64,000 nucleotides of DNA from Tepidimicrobium xylanilyticum (GTDB lineage Bacteria; Bacillota; Clostridia; Tissierellales; Tepidimicrobiaceae), in the NCBI RefSeq assembly GCF_900106765.1, contig NZ_FNNG01000002.1:1-64000 (forward strand), given 5' to 3'. A program made the position numbers and the translations under genes. The notes under the pieces are model-generated. The model ran no database searches. It was given only the letters and a program-made list of their open reading frames with translations, and was not told where the DNA came from. Below, piece after piece: positions 26,131 through 35,211 of this stretch. The stretch's first letter is position 1; each line of letters opens with the position of its first letter.

Positions 26131-26301
26131 CTATCCCCATAATGAATTCATTCCATTAATTAAAGTTGATTTTGCTCTTTTAGCTGTTCTCATAAGCTTT
26201 CTCTTTTTAAACATACCCATCTTTGATCCATAAATCATCCCTAAAGATATGCCTACCAAACTACCAAATAGTGCTCCACTTTTAAACCTATTGTTATTCA
26301 T
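26131..26301 (-). CDS. 56-residue YtxH-like small membrane protein
   Basis: This 56-codon gene starts at 26301 after an excellent AAAGGAGAGG site. Its N-terminal half is a glycine-rich hydrophobic segment (FGSLVGISLGMIYGSKMG), and the rest is basic. This layout is like YtxH/YtxG-type general stress small proteins, which usually lie near the membrane, but it lacks the long C-terminal helix of YtxH. It precedes the permease gene and may share its transcript. Confidence 0.6.
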   Translation of the reverse strand: MNNNRFKSGALFGSLVGISLGMIYGSKMGMFKKRKLMRTAKRAKSTLINGMNSLWG

Positions 26302-26398
26302 GTCTATATCCTCTCCTTTATTTTTATATATAGTATTTTCTCACCAACACAATTTTTAATTCAATCATTTTTTTCTAATTAATAATAATTTTGCTAAT

Positions 26399-26866
26399 TT
26401 ATATTAAAGTTTCATGAGGTAAATAAATACCATTTTCAGATATTTGTATGTTCTTTAGGAGAGGGATATAATTTCTGCCTTTAATTAAATCCTCAATTAA
26501 CCCTTCAGTTATTATAAAACCATCAATAGTTCCATCTTTTTTATTAATTACTATGTCCTTTATATACCCAATATACTCACCATTTTCATCTTTAATAACC
26601 TTATTTATAAGCTTAGAATCCTTATCATCTATATTCATTTGATTGGCATATCCATTAATATCTCCTAATAATAAAGCTTGATTATTATTTTTAATCTCGA
26701 TTTCATTATAGGGTATTAAAAATTTATTCTTAATTAATTTCCCATTTTTCACTACTAAATATTTAATTTTTCTGTAATCCTCTGAATAAACTACATCTTC
26801 TATTTTTCCAATAATATTATTTTCATCAATTAAATCTAATGTAATTAATTGCTTATACCTTATCAA
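26399..26866 (-). CDS. PRC-barrel protein (YrrD-like)
   Basis: This 155-residue protein has two PRC-barrel domains, residues 1-70 (IGKIEDVVYSEDYRKIKYLVV) and 82-152 (IGYIKDIVINKKDGTIDGFII). PRC barrels serve as small interaction modules in RNA processing and membrane-linked proteins. A two-domain protein of this kind, YrrD, is found near alaS and iscS in Bacillus, matching the position here. Function is unknown. Confidence 0.82.
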   Translation of the reverse strand: MIRYKQLITLDLIDENNIIGKIEDVVYSEDYRKIKYLVVKNGKLIKNKFLIPYNEIEIKNNNQALLLGDINGYANQMNIDDKDSKLINKVIKDENGEYIGYIKDIVINKKDGTIDGFIITEGLIEDLIKGRNYIPLLKNIQISENGIYLPHETLI

Positions 26867-26979
26867 TTATATATACCCCTTTTCAAATTAGTTTACCTAT
26901 TTATTGTGCCTAACAATAAAAGAAAATATTTTTGAAATTATAGCCATTTAAGTCTAATATTGAAAAGGGCTTCCTTTTA

Positions 26980-27402
26980 TTAATGGTCATGGGGATCTTC
27001 TTCTGGATTAAAGTTTTCCAAACCAGGAATATGAATATTATTTTTCTTTGAATAATCCAATAGTGCTGCCTTAATAGCTTGTTCTGCTAAAACAGAACAG
27101 TGCATCTTTATTGGTGGTAATCCATCTAGGGCTTCTACTACACTCTTATTCGTAACCTCCATAGCTTCCTCAATTGTTTTTCCTTTTATCAATTCTGTAG
27201 CCATACTAGATGAAGCTATTGCAGAACCACACCCAAAGGTCTTAAACTTAACATCCTTTATTATGCCATCTTCTATTTTCAAATACATTTTCATGATATC
27301 TCCACAACGTGGATTTCCTACAATCCCAACTCCATCCGCATCTTTTATTTCACCAACATTTCTTGGATTTCTAAAATGTTCCATAACTTTTTCTGAATAC
27401 AT
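26980..27402 (-). CDS. iscU: Fe-S cluster scaffold protein (IscU/NifU-like)
   Basis: This 140-residue protein assembles Fe-S clusters and passes them to target proteins. The three cluster-ligand cysteines are present: GNPRCGD (residue 34), TFGCGSA (about 58) and KMHCSVL (about 101). The C-terminus ends in an acidic-histidine tail (EEDPHDH). It is directly downstream of the cysteine desulfurase gene with no gap. Clostridia often call it nifU; the single-domain form is IscU-like. Confidence 0.94.
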   Translation of the reverse strand: MYSEKVMEHFRNPRNVGEIKDADGVGIVGNPRCGDIMKMYLKIEDGIIKDVKFKTFGCGSAIASSSMATELIKGKTIEEAMEVTNKSVVEALDGLPPIKMHCSVLAEQAIKAALLDYSKKNNIHIPGLENFNPEEDPHDH

Positions 27403-28581
27403 TTACTTAACCTCCTTGATATTTTCATATAAAGGTGACATAGCTCTTAATCTAGTTACAATTTCAGTTAACTTTTCAACAACATAATCTACTTCTTCCT
27501 CGGTATTAAACTCACCTAATGATAACCTCAATGAGCCATGGGCCACTTCATGGGGTAATCCTATTGCTAAAAGAACATGTGATGGCTCTAACGATCCCGA
27601 AGTACAAGCGGAACCACTAGATGCAGCAATACCTTCCATATCCAAACTAAGCAATAGAGATTCACCTTCAATAAATTCAAAACATACATTTACATTGCCA
27701 GGCAACCTGTTAGTAGGGTGTCCATTTAGCCTAACATGATCAATATTATCAAATATCTTTTTAATCAATCTGTCCCTTAAGCTGATGAGCCTAGCATTTT
27801 TTTCTTCAAGGTTTTCGTATGCCAATTCTATTGCCTTGCCCATTCCGACAATTCCAGGCACATTTTCAGTTCCAGCCCTCCTATTTCTCTCCTGAGCCCC
27901 TCCAGAAATTAATGTATCAATCTTAACACCTTGTCTTATATATAGAGCTCCGACGCCCTTCGGACCATAAAATTTATGGGCAGCTAATGATAATAAGTCT
28001 ATATTCAGCTCATTTACATCAATCCTAATATGTCCAATAGCTTGAACCGCATCTGTATGGAAATATATACCCTTTTCTTTAGCTATTCTCCCAATTTCTT
28101 TTATAGGTTGAATAGTTCCTATTTCATTATTAGCAAACATTATGGATATTAGAATAGTTTTATCTGTAATTGCATCTTCTAATTGCTTCAAATTAACTAC
28201 TCCATATTCATCTACATCTAAATAAGTTACTTGAAATCCTTGTTTTTCTAAATATTCACATGTATGAAGTATTCCATGGTGTTCAATTTTTGAGGTTATA
28301 ATATGGTTGCCCTTGTTCCTATTTGCATAAGCAACTCCTTTAAGAGCCCAATTGTCAGCTTCTGAGCCTCCCGCAGTAAAAAAGATTTCATTAGGCTTTG
28401 CATTTAATGCTTTTGCTATTTTTTCTCTTGCTATTTCAACTGCATTTTTTGATTGATTTCCTAGCGAATATATGCTAGATGGGTTCCCATAGTTTTTAGT
28501 AAAATAGGGTAACATCTCTTTGAGCACTTCTTCTTTTACAGGAGTTGTAGCTGAATTATCCATGTAAATATAGTTATCCAT
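27403..28581 (-). CDS. iscS: Cysteine desulfurase (IscS/NifS-like)
   Basis: This 392-residue PLP enzyme takes sulfur from cysteine for Fe-S clusters. Seen: MDNSATTP at the start, the PLP lysine in LAAHKFYGPKG (about residue 203), and the active-site cysteine loop SSGSACTSGSLEPSHVL (about residue 325), the group I form. The start at 28581 follows TTAGGAGG. It is the middle gene of iscR-iscS-iscU. Confidence 0.96.
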   Translation of the reverse strand: MDNYIYMDNSATTPVKEEVLKEMLPYFTKNYGNPSSIYSLGNQSKNAVEIAREKIAKALNAKPNEIFFTAGGSEADNWALKGVAYANRNKGNHIITSKIEHHGILHTCEYLEKQGFQVTYLDVDEYGVVNLKQLEDAITDKTILISIMFANNEIGTIQPIKEIGRIAKEKGIYFHTDAVQAIGHIRIDVNELNIDLLSLAAHKFYGPKGVGALYIRQGVKIDTLISGGAQERNRRAGTENVPGIVGMGKAIELAYENLEEKNARLISLRDRLIKKIFDNIDHVRLNGHPTNRLPGNVNVCFEFIEGESLLLSLDMEGIAASSGSACTSGSLEPSHVLLAIGLPHEVAHGSLRLSLGEFNTEEEVDYVVEKLTEIVTRLRAMSPLYENIKEVK

Positions 28582-28592
28582 AAAAATTCCTC

Positions 28593-29030
28593 CTAAGCTC
28601 TACTTTTTTTCGATTCCATTTCAGCCCGTTCATTAAGCATGTCTTGTAATGATATAGAGTCGATAACTTCGTTTATACCCTCTTTCATTTTCAACCAAAC
28701 CAACTTAGTAACACAATTTTCTTCTCTTTCACAACCACTAAAATTTTCTAGAACACAGTCGACAGGGGCCATTTCTCCTTCCAAAGCTCTTAGTATGCTT
28801 CCAACGGTGATCTCGCTTGGAGATTTGGCTAACATATACCCTCCTTGAGCACCTCTAACACTATTTAGTAACCCTGCTTTTCTCAGTGGTGACATCAACT
28901 GCTCTAAATAGTTTTCCGAAATCTCCTGTGCACTTGCAATACTGTTTAAGGGAATAGGTCCTTCGCCGTAATGGATAGCTAACTGATACATGGCTTTTAA
29001 CCCATATCTTCCCCTAGTAGATAATCGCAT
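28593..29030 (-). CDS. iscR: Rrf2-family Fe-S regulator IscR
   Basis: This 145-residue protein has a winged helix (residues 1-70, MRLSTRGRYGLKAMYQLA and SVRGAQGGYML) and three cysteines (DCVLENFSGC and ENCVT) that fit the cluster-binding site of IscR. It should repress the isc genes when it carries a cluster. It is first in the operon iscR-iscS-iscU. CymR, a cysteine-metabolism regulator of the same family, lacks this cysteine pattern, so IscR is preferred. Confidence 0.9.
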   Translation of the reverse strand: MRLSTRGRYGLKAMYQLAIHYGEGPIPLNSIASAQEISENYLEQLMSPLRKAGLLNSVRGAQGGYMLAKSPSEITVGSILRALEGEMAPVDCVLENFSGCEREENCVTKLVWLKMKEGINEVIDSISLQDMLNERAEMESKKSRA

Positions 29031-29051
29031 TAAACCACCTCTTTAATAATT

Positions 29052-29109
29052 CCAACTAAAATACTTGGTTTTCTTTAATAAGTATATTATACCCTAGTAA
29101 ATTTGTCAA
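29052..29109 (-). promoter_or_regulatory. isc operon promoter with CCAA-N9-TTGG dyad
   Basis: On the minus strand the -35 box TTGACA (29109-29104) and -10 box TATACT (29086-29081) are separated by 17 bp. Just downstream, around the transcription start, lies a dyad CCAAGTATTTTAGTTGG (29068-29052). It may be the IscR operator, which would make the operon autoregulated. Confidence 0.75.
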
Positions 29110-29198
29110 CATTCATGTATTTTTGTATCATTGTATTTTAAAACTCTAAAAACTTTTGTACATCATTAAAAAATAAAAAGGAGCCTAAGCCCCTCATA

Positions 29199-29831
29199 TC
29201 AATCGTCACCAAATAAATCTCCATATTGAAGTGGGAAAAATAGTGGGAAAGGTTGATTGTCAAAATCATCGCAAACATCTTCTGGTGCAAATTCTTGGCA
29301 TGGTGGTGGTTCAGGACAGAAGCCAAATGTAGGTATTAAAAGTTGCACCCTACCTACTACTTTTATAATTATAAATACTCCTGCTGCAAAAACAACTCTA
29401 TCATCCATAACTACCGGTTGACCTAATACTTTTGAACTAGTCTCCGTAACAATATTGAATTGGAACTCATCCCTAGCTTCAGGAATAAATAATATAATAT
29501 CTTTATCTATATCGGGCAAATTATTTTCAATAGTTTGCCCATTCGATAGAGTTATTATATAGGGTATTCTTAATGTAAATCTAACTCTTTTAAAATTTGG
29601 TCTATTAGGTATGTTATCTGTTCTCAATGTATTAGGCACAATAAATCCCTGTTTAAACTGTATTGAACTAAAGGTGCCATTTTCAGTTTCTACTTCTAAT
29701 GACGGGAAGCATTGTCTACTTTGACACTGGGCATATACTTTATCAACTATAACGCAATCCACTTCTCTTATATGATTTAAATCAAATTCAATCTTACCGT
29801 CACATTCATGAATATTTTTATCTTTATTCAT
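29199..29831 (-). CDS. Hypothetical Cys-containing protein, possible spore-surface protein
   Basis: This protein of about 210 residues is of a family I know only as uncharacterised clostridial proteins. Seen: ECDGKIEFDLNHIREVDCVI, a VYAQCQSRQCF cysteine pair near residue 33, a beta-rich middle with FKRVRFTLRIPYIITL and FIPEARDEFQFNIV, and a C-terminus rich in Pro, Phe and Asp with more cysteines. There is no signal peptide. The upstream sigma-K-like -10 and a second Cys-rich gene nearby suggest a spore coat or exosporium protein; this is inference. The ATG at 29831 follows AAAGGAG. Confidence 0.55.
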   Translation of the reverse strand: MNKDKNIHECDGKIEFDLNHIREVDCVIVDKVYAQCQSRQCFPSLEVETENGTFSSIQFKQGFIVPNTLRTDNIPNRPNFKRVRFTLRIPYIITLSNGQTIENNLPDIDKDIILFIPEARDEFQFNIVTETSSKVLGQPVVMDDRVVFAAGVFIIIKVVGRVQLLIPTFGFCPEPPPCQEFAPEDVCDDFDNQPFPLFFPLQYGDLFGDD

Positions 29832-29871
29832 TTTTTTCACTCCTTTTATTTAATAAAACTATTTCTACTTT

Positions 29872-29899
29872 CATATTATGAAGTATAGGTAAATTTGTG
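29872..29899 (-). promoter_or_regulatory. Weak sigma-K-like promoter
   Basis: CATAATATG (29880-29872) approximates the sigma-K -10 CATAnnnTA, and CACA (29899-29896) lies 15 bp upstream, slightly short of the usual 16-17. It precedes the gene at 29199-29831. Confidence 0.25.
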
Positions 29900-29929
29900 A
29901 TTTTTTGTTTAGTTATAAGGAGGATATAA

Positions 29930-31213
29930 ATGAAAAAAATTAATAATATTAAAGAATCTGTTTTTATAAAAGATGGGTTAAACCAGTCTTATATATTCTA
30001 CAAGGATGATAATCAAAACTTAATATTCAACAGAGCTAATATAGATAATAGTCCCACAATAATTGATAAAAATATATTAGATTTTTCTGCTACTATCGAT
30101 GAAAACAATAGTTTACATTTATTGTATCTTAATAGGAAAGGTGAACTTATTTATTGTACATACCCAGGTAAAACCTGGCACAAGAATCTGGTAAGCAGAT
30201 TAGACATCCAATCCAATATATATAAATATTTATCACTAATTTTGCACAAAAACACAATAAATATTTTTTATGCATCTGCTAATATAATAAACTTGAATCT
30301 ATGGACCATTGAACATTTTGCAAATAATATAGATACTTGGCAAAAGTATATTGTAACTAATATATTTTCAGAAAAAATTATTGACCGTTTTTATATCGAT
30401 AAGGATGAGTTTGGAAACATATACATTGTTTATAGTGGAAAGGAATATGCCAATTACAATATATACTACTTGTATTTTAATAATTTTACAAAAAAGTGGG
30501 CTACTACCCCTACTAAAATCTCATCATCTTATTCCAACAATATTCTTCCATATATTTTCGTAGATTCTCATAATAATGTACATATATTATGGTACATTTC
30601 GAATAACGAAGATTACGTCCTAAAATATAAACGTTTTTCTTCCACCGGAGATAATAAATTCCAATGGGAAGAAATAAAGCTTCCAAAAATTTCAGGGCAT
30701 TGTTCCCAGGCCCTCATGTTTGAAAAAAATGGTAAATTAAACATAGTATATATATCAAATGAAGAAATGTTTAACTTTATTTCTAACGATTATGGTAACA
30801 CATGGACGCTGGAGGATAAGAACTCTATAACCCAATACCCGATCTATTTAATTAAGTATTATAACCTTTCTTTAAATAGAGTTCATAGTAAGATAAATCA
30901 TATTTATGGAAATATGAATGATTATATTATTTCCTTTTATTTCGATAATTCACATGAGGATATAATTGACTCTAATATGTCTCAAACTAATAATCTTAAT
31001 GATGAAAATATAAATATTAATTCAAATCAAAAAGAAAGTAAATTTGTCACAAATATTGATATGGGAGAACTGGAAAAACTAAAAAATACTTTAGCAGAGA
31101 TGCAAAGCAAAGTAAAAGCCATAAAAAATGATATACAATTAATTAAAGATAGATTGACAGACATTGAAGAAAACTCTAAAAATAAAATAGGTTTTTTAAA
31201 GATTAAAAAATAA
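29930..31213 (+). CDS. Hypothetical protein with propeller-like repeats and C-terminal coiled coil
   Basis: This 427-residue protein is the only rightward gene between 9 and 48 kb. Residues 10-330 hold about six beta-rich repeats with aromatic/hydrophobic cores (HLLYLNRKGELIYCTY, NIYIVYSGKEYANYNIYYL, VHILWYISNNEDYVLKYK), a pattern like sialidase or BNR-type beta-propellers. Residues 372-420 form a coiled coil. There is no signal peptide or anchor. Its place between two Cys-rich spore-like genes hints at a spore or surface role, but I do not know its function. It has a strong AAGGAGG site. Confidence 0.6.
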   Translation: MKKINNIKESVFIKDGLNQSYIFYKDDNQNLIFNRANIDNSPTIIDKNILDFSATIDENNSLHLLYLNRKGELIYCTYPGKTWHKNLVSRLDIQSNIYKYLSLILHKNTINIFYASANIINLNLWTIEHFANNIDTWQKYIVTNIFSEKIIDRFYIDKDEFGNIYIVYSGKEYANYNIYYLYFNNFTKKWATTPTKISSSYSNNILPYIFVDSHNNVHILWYISNNEDYVLKYKRFSSTGDNKFQWEEIKLPKISGHCSQALMFEKNGKLNIVYISNEEMFNFISNDYGNTWTLEDKNSITQYPIYLIKYYNLSLNRVHSKINHIYGNMNDYIISFYFDNSHEDIIDSNMSQTNNLNDENININSNQKESKFVTNIDMGELEKLKNTLAEMQSKVKAIKNDIQLIKDRLTDIEENSKNKIGFLKIKK

Positions 31214-31220
31214 AATAAGT

Positions 31221-31273
31221 AATTCTCCTTTCTAGTCTAGCTCTAACAAGCCTTCCTAGAAAGGAGAATTTTA
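31221..31273 (+). terminator. Hairpin terminator after the propeller gene
   Basis: A perfect 15-bp stem (AATTCTCCTTTCTAG with its complement) with a 20-base loop is followed by TTAT. The long stem compensates for a short T-run. It may act in both directions. Confidence 0.7.
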
Positions 31274-31358
31274 TATCATAGATATTAGATATAAATTATC
31301 CTAATTGTTAGTAGAAATAGAGATATAATAATATTGTACTTATCCTATTATAATTTTA

Positions 31359-31901
31359 TTAGCAAAGGTCTGTAGCTAATGCTGATATAGTCCCCTGGTT
31401 AATATTTAATGCAGCTGCTAATGCTACCGCAGCAGTTGCTTCTACTGTAACTCTATATGTGCAGCATTGTGATAAGCAAATGTTATGATCACATATGCTG
31501 AATGCTACAGGAATTGAAGCTCCGGCTACTAGTGCTATTCCTGGTGCTACCTCAAAAGATTGAATTTCAGTTTCTGGCTCATTTCCACAGCGCTTAAATA
31601 CCCTAAAAGTTATAACAGTATCAACAGCAAGTGCAGCATTTAACGTGATAATAGCAGTAATATCAAGTCTAATACTTGGTCTCTTAAAGCATTTTAACCC
31701 TGTTATCGATAGACTTCCTATATTCCTTGGAGTTATAGTTTCACCTATAGCAACGATAGATACACCGCTTGCCCCGGTAAGATTATTACAATTAGATATA
31801 ATTTTATCAGGTCGGCAATCTATCGATGAATGACAGTCACAGTCTTGCTTCCCACATTTACATTTGCTAGGTCTATAACCCGGCTGATAATAAACTGCCA
31901 T
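31359..31901 (-). CDS. Cys-rich, Ala-rich protein, probable spore-surface protein
   Basis: This 180-residue protein has a cysteine-dense N-terminus (CKCGKQDCDCHSS, residues 14-26) and paired cysteines near the C-terminus (ICDHNICLSQCC). Between them is a beta-rich, alanine-rich body (ITLNAALAVDTVITFRVF, ATAAVALAAALNI). It resembles small exosporium/coat-type proteins of Clostridia (DUF4489-like), though I cannot confirm the family. There is no signal peptide. A strong AAGGAAGGAG site precedes the ATG. Confidence 0.55.
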   Translation of the reverse strand: MAVYYQPGYRPSKCKCGKQDCDCHSSIDCRPDKIISNCNNLTGASGVSIVAIGETITPRNIGSLSITGLKCFKRPSIRLDITAIITLNAALAVDTVITFRVFKRCGNEPETEIQSFEVAPGIALVAGASIPVAFSICDHNICLSQCCTYRVTVEATAAVALAAALNINQGTISALATDLC

Positions 31902-32068
31902 AATAACATCTCCTTCCTTTTAAAATATAATTATGTCTTTCCATTACCATTATATTGACAGACTATAAGATTGGTTACTTTTCTAAGTCTTATTTTTGAA
32001 AACTAGTCAGAAAAGAAAGGTATTTATTATGACATTTGAATATATTCCAAATAAATAGTCTATTACAG

Positions 32069-33130
32069 TTATACTGATAAATATATCTTGCTACTTCTTC
32101 CTACTATGATTCTATGAGTTTTTTTCTTACCTTTATTACCCATTATCATCGAACCTTCACCAACAATCGAAGAATCGATTGGATCCTCTACTCCCCATAT
32201 ATTACATCCATCTAATATAATAGAATTTTCTAAATTTGACACTTCAATATTAACACTATTCCCTATTGAAGTATATGGGCCAATATAAGAATTTTTAATT
32301 ATAGTCTTTTCCCCAATAACTATGGGCCCCCTTATTGTACTATTGTATATGGCTGAACCATTCCCAAGTATAATTCTTCCTGAAACATGAGAGTCAACTA
32401 TTTCTCCTTTTATGTTATCTTTTATGGAAGATAGTATATCAATATTTTGGTTTATTACATCTGAGGGATTACCTATATCTCTCCATTTTCCGTTTATTTT
32501 TTCATAGCCTACTGAATATCCCTCTTGTAATAGCCATTTTATGGCATCAATAATTTCGTATTCTCCTCGTTTAGAAGGTTTAATCTTTTTAGAAGCTTTG
32601 AATATATTATTATCAAAAGCGTATAATCCCGTAACTGCCCAGTTGCTAAAAGCCATTTTCGGTTTTTCTTCTAGATCAATTATCCTTCCATCCCCAATAT
32701 ATGCTACTCCAAATCGTTCAGGGTTCTCTACTTCCTTAAGTAGAATCTTACAATTCATATATCCCGTTTCAAAGTCTTTTACAAAATCCTTTAAATTAAA
32801 ATCAAAATAATTATCCCCTAAAATCATAAGGAACTTTTCTCCATTGATTAATTCTTCTGCAAATAATAAACCATGGGCTATTCCTTTCGGTTCATACTGG
32901 ATAATATAATGAAAATCATCATTAAAATAATTCTTCAATACCCTTTCAAATATTGGTTTATTAAATTCATTTACTAAAATTCCTAATTCAGTTATCCCCG
33001 ACTCTAATAATAACTCTATGGTATAGGCTAATAAGGGTTTATTCCCTATTGGAATGAGCTGTTTTGGTATAGAATAGGTAATAGGATTAAGCCTAGTACT
33101 TATTCCACCACAAAGAATCAATCCTTTCAC
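32069..33130 (-). CDS. Glucose-1-phosphate thymidylyltransferase-like nucleotidyltransferase
   Basis: This 353-residue protein has an N-terminal nucleotidyltransferase domain (residues 1-235; GLILCGGISTRLNPITYSIP, LGDNYFDF, EKPKMAFSNWAVTGLY) and a C-terminal left-handed beta helix (about 240-330, repeats such as ISGRIILGNGSAIYNST). This is the long RmlA/RfbA-like form that makes an activated sugar (dTDP- or UDP-glucose). The usual GGxGTRL loop here is GGISTRL. No other sugar-pathway genes are adjacent, so the end product is unknown. Confidence 0.8.
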   Translation of the reverse strand: MKGLILCGGISTRLNPITYSIPKQLIPIGNKPLLAYTIELLLESGITELGILVNEFNKPIFERVLKNYFNDDFHYIIQYEPKGIAHGLLFAEELINGEKFLMILGDNYFDFNLKDFVKDFETGYMNCKILLKEVENPERFGVAYIGDGRIIDLEEKPKMAFSNWAVTGLYAFDNNIFKASKKIKPSKRGEYEIIDAIKWLLQEGYSVGYEKINGKWRDIGNPSDVINQNIDILSSIKDNIKGEIVDSHVSGRIILGNGSAIYNSTIRGPIVIGEKTIIKNSYIGPYTSIGNSVNIEVSNLENSIILDGCNIWGVEDPIDSSIVGEGSMIMGNKGKKKTHRIIVGRSSKIYLSV

Positions 33131-33246
33131 TATTTTTGTCCTCCTTTATAATTTTTATAATCTTGGTTATAGATAGCAACTTAAGCTATTATTATTCTAG
33201 TCATAACTATCTTATGTAAGCATATAGTACAAAATTAATCCAATAA

Positions 33247-33277
33247 AAAAAGGTAAGGAAAATCCTTACCTTTTTCA
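33247..33277 (-). terminator. Rho-independent terminator of tdh
   Basis: A stem AAAGGTAAGGA/TCCTTACCTTT with a short AA loop, flanked on both sides by A/T runs, so it can work on the minus strand (seven T after the stem). Confidence 0.88.
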
Positions 33278-34234
33278 TTATAATCCAAGTTTAACTTTTA
33301 GCTTCTCCAACATATCATTGGTCATAGAATCCAAATCATACTTTGGATTCCAACCCCATTCTTCCCTTGCAGCTGAATCGTCTAATGAATTTGGCCAAGA
33401 TTCTGCAATAGCCTGCCTTACTGGGTCTACATCATAATCTAATTCAAACTCTGGAATATATTTTCTTATGGCAGCCGCAATTTCCTCAGGCTCAAAGCTC
33501 ATTGCTGTAATGTTAAATGCATTCCTATGAATCAACTTAGATGGATCAGCTTCCATTAATTGAATAACAGCGTCTAAAGCGTCAGGCATATACATCATAT
33601 CCATTTTGGTCCCTTTTGCTATAAAGCTGGTATATTTTTTATATTTAAGTGCGTCGTAGTAAATATGTACTGCATAATCTGTAGTACCTCCACCTGGTAA
33701 TGTTTCATAAGATATTATACCAGGATAACGCACTCCTCTTGTATCTACTCCATATTTATGGTAGTAATAATCACATAGTAATTCTCCTGCTACCTTGGTT
33801 ACTCCATACATGGTAGTTGGTCTTTGTATTGTATCCTGAGGAGTATTATCCTTAGGAGTTGAATCTCCAAAAGCGGCTATAGAACTAGGAGTAAATACAG
33901 AACAATTCTCTTCCCTAGCTACTTCTAATACATTATAAAGACCATTCATATTTACGTCCCAAGCCATGGCTGGGTTTTGCTCTCCCACGGCAGATAGAAC
34001 TGCTGCCAAATGAACGATTGTATTTATCTTATGTTTTCTCACCACATCAGATAACTGTTTTCCATCTACCACATCCAAAACTTCAAATACTCCTGATTCG
34101 ATTAGTTCTTCATGTCCTTCTTTAATTCTTCTACTACTTGCAATTACATTGTCAGCTCCATATTCTTTTCTTAAACGCATGGTTAATTCTGAGCCAATTT
34201 GTCCAAGTGCACCTGTTACTAAAATTTTTTTCAT
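33278..34234 (-). CDS. L-threonine 3-dehydrogenase, SDR (epimerase-like) type
   Basis: This 318-residue short-chain dehydrogenase oxidises L-threonine to 2-amino-3-ketobutyrate with NAD. Seen: the Rossmann motif TGALGQIGSEL, the catalytic TPSSIAAFG serine region and YGVTKVAGE (Tyr-x3-Lys, about residues 139-143), and the threonine-specific GGGTTDYAVHIYYDAL segment. This separates it from the zinc-dependent MDR type. A 2-amino-3-ketobutyrate ligase is not in this window. It fits an amino-acid-fermenting lifestyle. Confidence 0.9.
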   Translation of the reverse strand: MKKILVTGALGQIGSELTMRLRKEYGADNVIASSRRIKEGHEELIESGVFEVLDVVDGKQLSDVVRKHKINTIVHLAAVLSAVGEQNPAMAWDVNMNGLYNVLEVAREENCSVFTPSSIAAFGDSTPKDNTPQDTIQRPTTMYGVTKVAGELLCDYYYHKYGVDTRGVRYPGIISYETLPGGGTTDYAVHIYYDALKYKKYTSFIAKGTKMDMMYMPDALDAVIQLMEADPSKLIHRNAFNITAMSFEPEEIAAAIRKYIPEFELDYDVDPVRQAIAESWPNSLDDSAAREEWGWNPKYDLDSMTNDMLEKLKVKLGL

Positions 34235-34304
34235 GTTTACACCTCCAAAAAATAATAGGATTTTTCGTTATAATTATATCATACTTATTATAAAAATTGT
34301 ACGT

Positions 34305-35132
34305 TTAATAAAAGCATATTCCAATGCCCTTAGGCCCTAAATGGCAGCCTATGACAGGCCCTAAAATATCTATAGAAATTGGAACATTGGGAAACCTGCT
34401 TTCCAATTCTTTTTTTAATTTTAAAGCTTCTTCTTTATTTAAAATGTGGCATATCCTTATTTTTTCTACTGGACCTTGAATCTTGTCACAAAGAGCTTTT
34501 AATGCCTTATTCTTTCCCCTTACCTTTTCTAATAACTTTAATTCTCCATCTATCAATTGGATTATGGGCTTTATATTTAACATATCTCCAATAGTAGATT
34601 GAATTCCTGAAAGCCTTCCCCCTCTTCTTAAATACTCAAGAGTATCTACTGTAAGGTATATGGACATATTCTTTCTCTTTTCTTCTAAATATTTAACTAT
34701 TTCATCTTTAGTCTTGCCATTTTTTACCATGGCAATGGCATCTTCCACCAAAAACTTTAAATTTCCTGCCGCTTGTAATGAATCGATAACAGTAATCCTT
34801 TTATCCCCTAAAATATCTTTAGCAACTAGGGCACTGTTATAAGTACCGCTTAATTTAGAGGATAAAAGAATGGCTATTATCTCTTCATATCCTTCGTCAA
34901 ATGCTTTTTTATATTCATCTAGGAAATCGGCAGCTGCTGGCTGGGATGTGGTGGGAAACAATTTAGTATTTTGTAGTTTTTCATAGAATTCATCAAATTC
35001 CCCAGGAAAACCCTCCTTTTCATCAACACCATCAAAAATATAGTTTAATGGCACTATGGATATGTTCATTTCTTCTGCAAAATCCTTTTCAATGTAGCTA
35101 GTGGAATCTGTAATTATTTTTATTTTCTCCAT
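34305..35132 (-). CDS. DegV family fatty-acid-binding protein
   Basis: This 275-residue protein has the DegV fold: KIITDSTSYI at the start, the TTSQPAAADF segment near residue 60, ILLSSKLSGTYNSA, and GGRLSGIQSTIG. Family members (FakB in Staphylococcus) bind a fatty acid and present it to the kinase FakA. Many Clostridia carry several copies. FakA is not in this window. Confidence 0.9.
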   Translation of the reverse strand: MEKIKIITDSTSYIEKDFAEEMNISIVPLNYIFDGVDEKEGFPGEFDEFYEKLQNTKLFPTTSQPAAADFLDEYKKAFDEGYEEIIAILLSSKLSGTYNSALVAKDILGDKRITVIDSLQAAGNLKFLVEDAIAMVKNGKTKDEIVKYLEEKRKNMSIYLTVDTLEYLRRGGRLSGIQSTIGDMLNIKPIIQLIDGELKLLEKVRGKNKALKALCDKIQGPVEKIRICHILNKEEALKLKKELESRFPNVPISIDILGPVIGCHLGPKGIGICFY

Positions 35133-35149
35133 CTTATTCCTCCTTTATT

Positions 35150-35193
35150 CTTAATAAAAAATCTTGCTATTGCATATAAACAATAGCAAGATT
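35150..35193 (-). terminator. Rho-independent terminator of leuS
   Basis: A perfect 13-bp stem (AATCTTGCTATTG with its complement), 8-base loop and T-run (six T) on the minus strand, just past the leuS stop. Confidence 0.92.
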
Positions 35194-35211
35194 ATTATTT
35201 CATATTTTTAT

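Noticed and set aside
29138-29326. Minus-strand 62-codon frame inside the Cys-containing gene
   Set aside because: It lies in another frame of a longer gene with a better ribosome binding site and family-like sequence.
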